This document shows positions 6,004 to 7,084 of a stretch of 7,084 bases of DNA, piece by piece (the first letter of the stretch is position 1; every line of letters starts with the position of its first letter). The position numbers were made by a program, and so were the translations under genes. Below the pieces are notes generated by a model. The model worked only from the letters and a program-made list of their open reading frames with translations. It was not told where the DNA came from and ran no database searches. This DNA comes from Xanthobacteraceae bacterium. GTDB taxonomy: Bacteria; Pseudomonadota; Alphaproteobacteria; Rhizobiales; Xanthobacteraceae. The DNA is taken from assembly GCA_030044035.1 (NCBI GenBank), contig JASHWN010000114.1, forward strand, positions 1 through 7,084, written 5' to 3'.

Positions 6004-7084
6004 TCACGCCGTGTAGCCGGGAGCCAGGTTGAATGCGCCGTCCTTGAGCGAGTTGGCCTCGACCATCACCACCTCATCGTCCGGGTAGCCGTTGTGCTGC
6101 GCCGGCGTGAAGGTGATGTCGCCGTAGACCCCGGGAAATCCTTTGAGCCCGTTGAGATAGCCGACGATCTGGGCCGGCTCGGTGCCGACCGCCTTCATCG
6201 CTTGAGCGATCATGCGCGGGCTGTCGTAGCCGAGCGCGATCCACCACAAGAGCGTATCGCCCATGTCGATCTTCGCGCTCTTGAGACGGTCGAGGAAGGC
6301 GACGGTGCGATCCGGAAGCTTGCCGCCCGGCGCATAGCAAACCGTGCGGAAGTTGTTCGGATAGACTTTCGCCCAGTATTCGGGCTTTTCCAGCAGCGCC
6401 TTGGTTTGGCCGGAGCCGAGCGTGGTCTGGCCGACGATCGGGACGTCCCATTTCATGTCGCCGCGCGTGTTGATGATGCGCGAGAGGAAGCCGGCATTGA
6501 CGCTCCAGGGCATGATCGCTTCCGCGCCCGCCGACTGCATGCGCAACAGCTCGGGCTTGAGGTCCGGATTGGCGGCATCGACGTTGCCCTGATAGATCAC
6601 CTGGGCGCCTCTGGCCTTGAGCATCGGCACATAGGCGTTGACGGACGCGGTCCCGTAGCCGGTCGTATCGCTGATCACCGCGACCTTTTTGCTCTTGAGC
6701 ACGTCGACGACGTAGCGGTTCGCAGCGCCGCCGATCTGCTGGTTGGTCGGCGCGTTGCGGAAGCACATCGGATATTTCTGCGCGTCGGTCAGGGTGTCGA
6801 CCCAGCAGGGGTGGACCTGGGGCGTGTTGGTTCGCGCAAGGAGCGGCACGACGGCGAGTGACTCACCGGAATTGACCGGACCGAAGACGACGCTCACTTT
6901 CTCGCCGTGGGCAAGCTCGGCGGCGCCGTTGACCGCTTTGGTCGGGTCGCTTTGGGTGTCGCGGGTGATCAGCTCGATCTGGCGTCCGTCGATGCCGCCG
7001 GCATCGTTGATCTCTTTCACCGCCAATTGGATGCCGCGATTGATTCCGATGCCCGTGGATGAGGAGGGGCCGGTCAGCGCTGGA
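6004..7084 (-). CDS. Periplasmic substrate-binding protein of the Liv-type transporter, N-terminus off window
   Basis: This type I periplasmic binding protein (LivJ/LivK, Peripla_BP_6 family) would capture the substrate in the periplasm and deliver it to LivH-LivM. The 359 visible residues open with PALTGPSSSTGIGINRG and QLAVKEINDAGGIDG, the usual start of the mature domain. Only the signal peptide and roughly the first 30-40 residues should be missing. Further landmarks are VVFGPVNSGESLAVVPLL, a second-lobe start near VAVISDTTGYGTASVNAY, and the C-terminal GVYGDITFTPAQHNGYPDDE. A TTG at 7026 could be taken for a start, but conserved coding sequence continues before it. Three cysteines are visible; two (codons at 6805-6807 and 6763-6765) are 14 residues apart and could form a disulfide. 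The true substrate (amino acid, aromatic acid, urea or other carboxylate) cannot be told from sequence. It heads the operon as seen here; the promoter is outside. Confidence 0.93.
   Translation of the reverse strand, partial: PALTGPSSSTGIGINRGIQLAVKEINDAGGIDGRQIELITRDTQSDPTKAVNGAAELAHGEKVSVVFGPVNSGESLAVVPLLARTNTPQVHPCWVDTLTDAQKYPMCFRNAPTNQQIGGAANRYVVDVLKSKKVAVISDTTGYGTASVNAYVPMLKARGAQVIYQGNVDAANPDLKPELLRMQSAGAEAIMPWSVNAGFLSRIINTRGDMKWDVPIVGQTTLGSGQTKALLEKPEYWAKVYPNNFRTVCYAPGGKLPDRTVAFLDRLKSAKIDMGDTLLWWIALGYDSPRMIAQAMKAVGTEPAQIVGYLNGLKGFPGVYGDITFTPAQHNGYPDDEVVMVEANSLKDGAFNLAPGYTA

Noticed and set aside
5088..6861. Two long plus-strand frames (5088-6032 and 5956-6861) opposite livH and the binding protein
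   Set aside because: They have no recognisable motif, and their length is expected from the GC-rich third positions of the real minus-strand genes.
7024..7026. TTG as the start codon of the substrate-binding protein
   Set aside because: Conserved family sequence (LTGPSSSTGIGINRG) continues upstream in the same frame to the window edge, so the codon is internal.

Overview
The window is high-GC, tightly packed bacterial DNA. Codon use strongly favours G or C at the third position, and every protein gene lies on the minus strand. The gene content is a branched-chain-amino-acid-type (HAAT/Liv) ABC transporter with a LivM-LivG fusion, plus an acyl-CoA cluster of crotonase, SDR and a DmdC-like acyl-CoA dehydrogenase. 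This suggests an alphaproteobacterium of the Hyphomicrobiales (Bradyrhizobium/Xanthobacteraceae-like). That placement is inferred from family resemblance, not from a database search.

Layout in transcription order (right to left). (1) At 7084-2622 lies an operon for a Liv-type importer: a periplasmic substrate-binding protein whose N-terminus is off the window, the permease LivH, a 600-residue protein fusing permease LivM to ATPase LivG, and the ATPase LivF. Spacings are +4 nt, a 2-nt overlap (TGATG) and a 20-nt overlap, so the four genes look translationally coupled. (2) At 2621-2134 there is no protein gene. This stretch holds a complete tRNA-Gln(UUG) on the plus strand at 2453-2527, a weak hairpin after it, and an AT-rich island with a minus-strand TATAAT box inside an 11-nt direct repeat with a 30-nt period. 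(3) At 2133-1 lies an acyl-CoA operon: a crotonase with isomerase-type active-site residues, the remnant of a short-chain dehydrogenase, and a DmdC/AcdB-like acyl-CoA dehydrogenase that runs off the left edge.

The most unusual point is the SDR. Its first ~37 codons (TGASRGIG Rossmann motif) and last ~28 codons remain, with the 4-nt overlaps to both neighbours intact, but the middle ~200+ codons are gone. The join shifts the frame so that the SDR start codon reads without a stop into the acyl-CoA dehydrogenase. A second point is that the LivG half has a degenerate ABC signature (LQHSE), while LivF has Gln in place of the H-loop His. In a LivG/LivF heterodimer both defects would fall on the same composite ATP site.

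The transporter probably imports an amino acid or another small carboxylate across the inner membrane. The acyl-CoA genes probably carry out isomerisation and dehydrogenation of a CoA thioester. A shared substrate is conceivable from the shared orientation but nothing in the sequence proves it. I see no CRISPR array, insertion sequence, phage gene or clearly new multi-gene system here.
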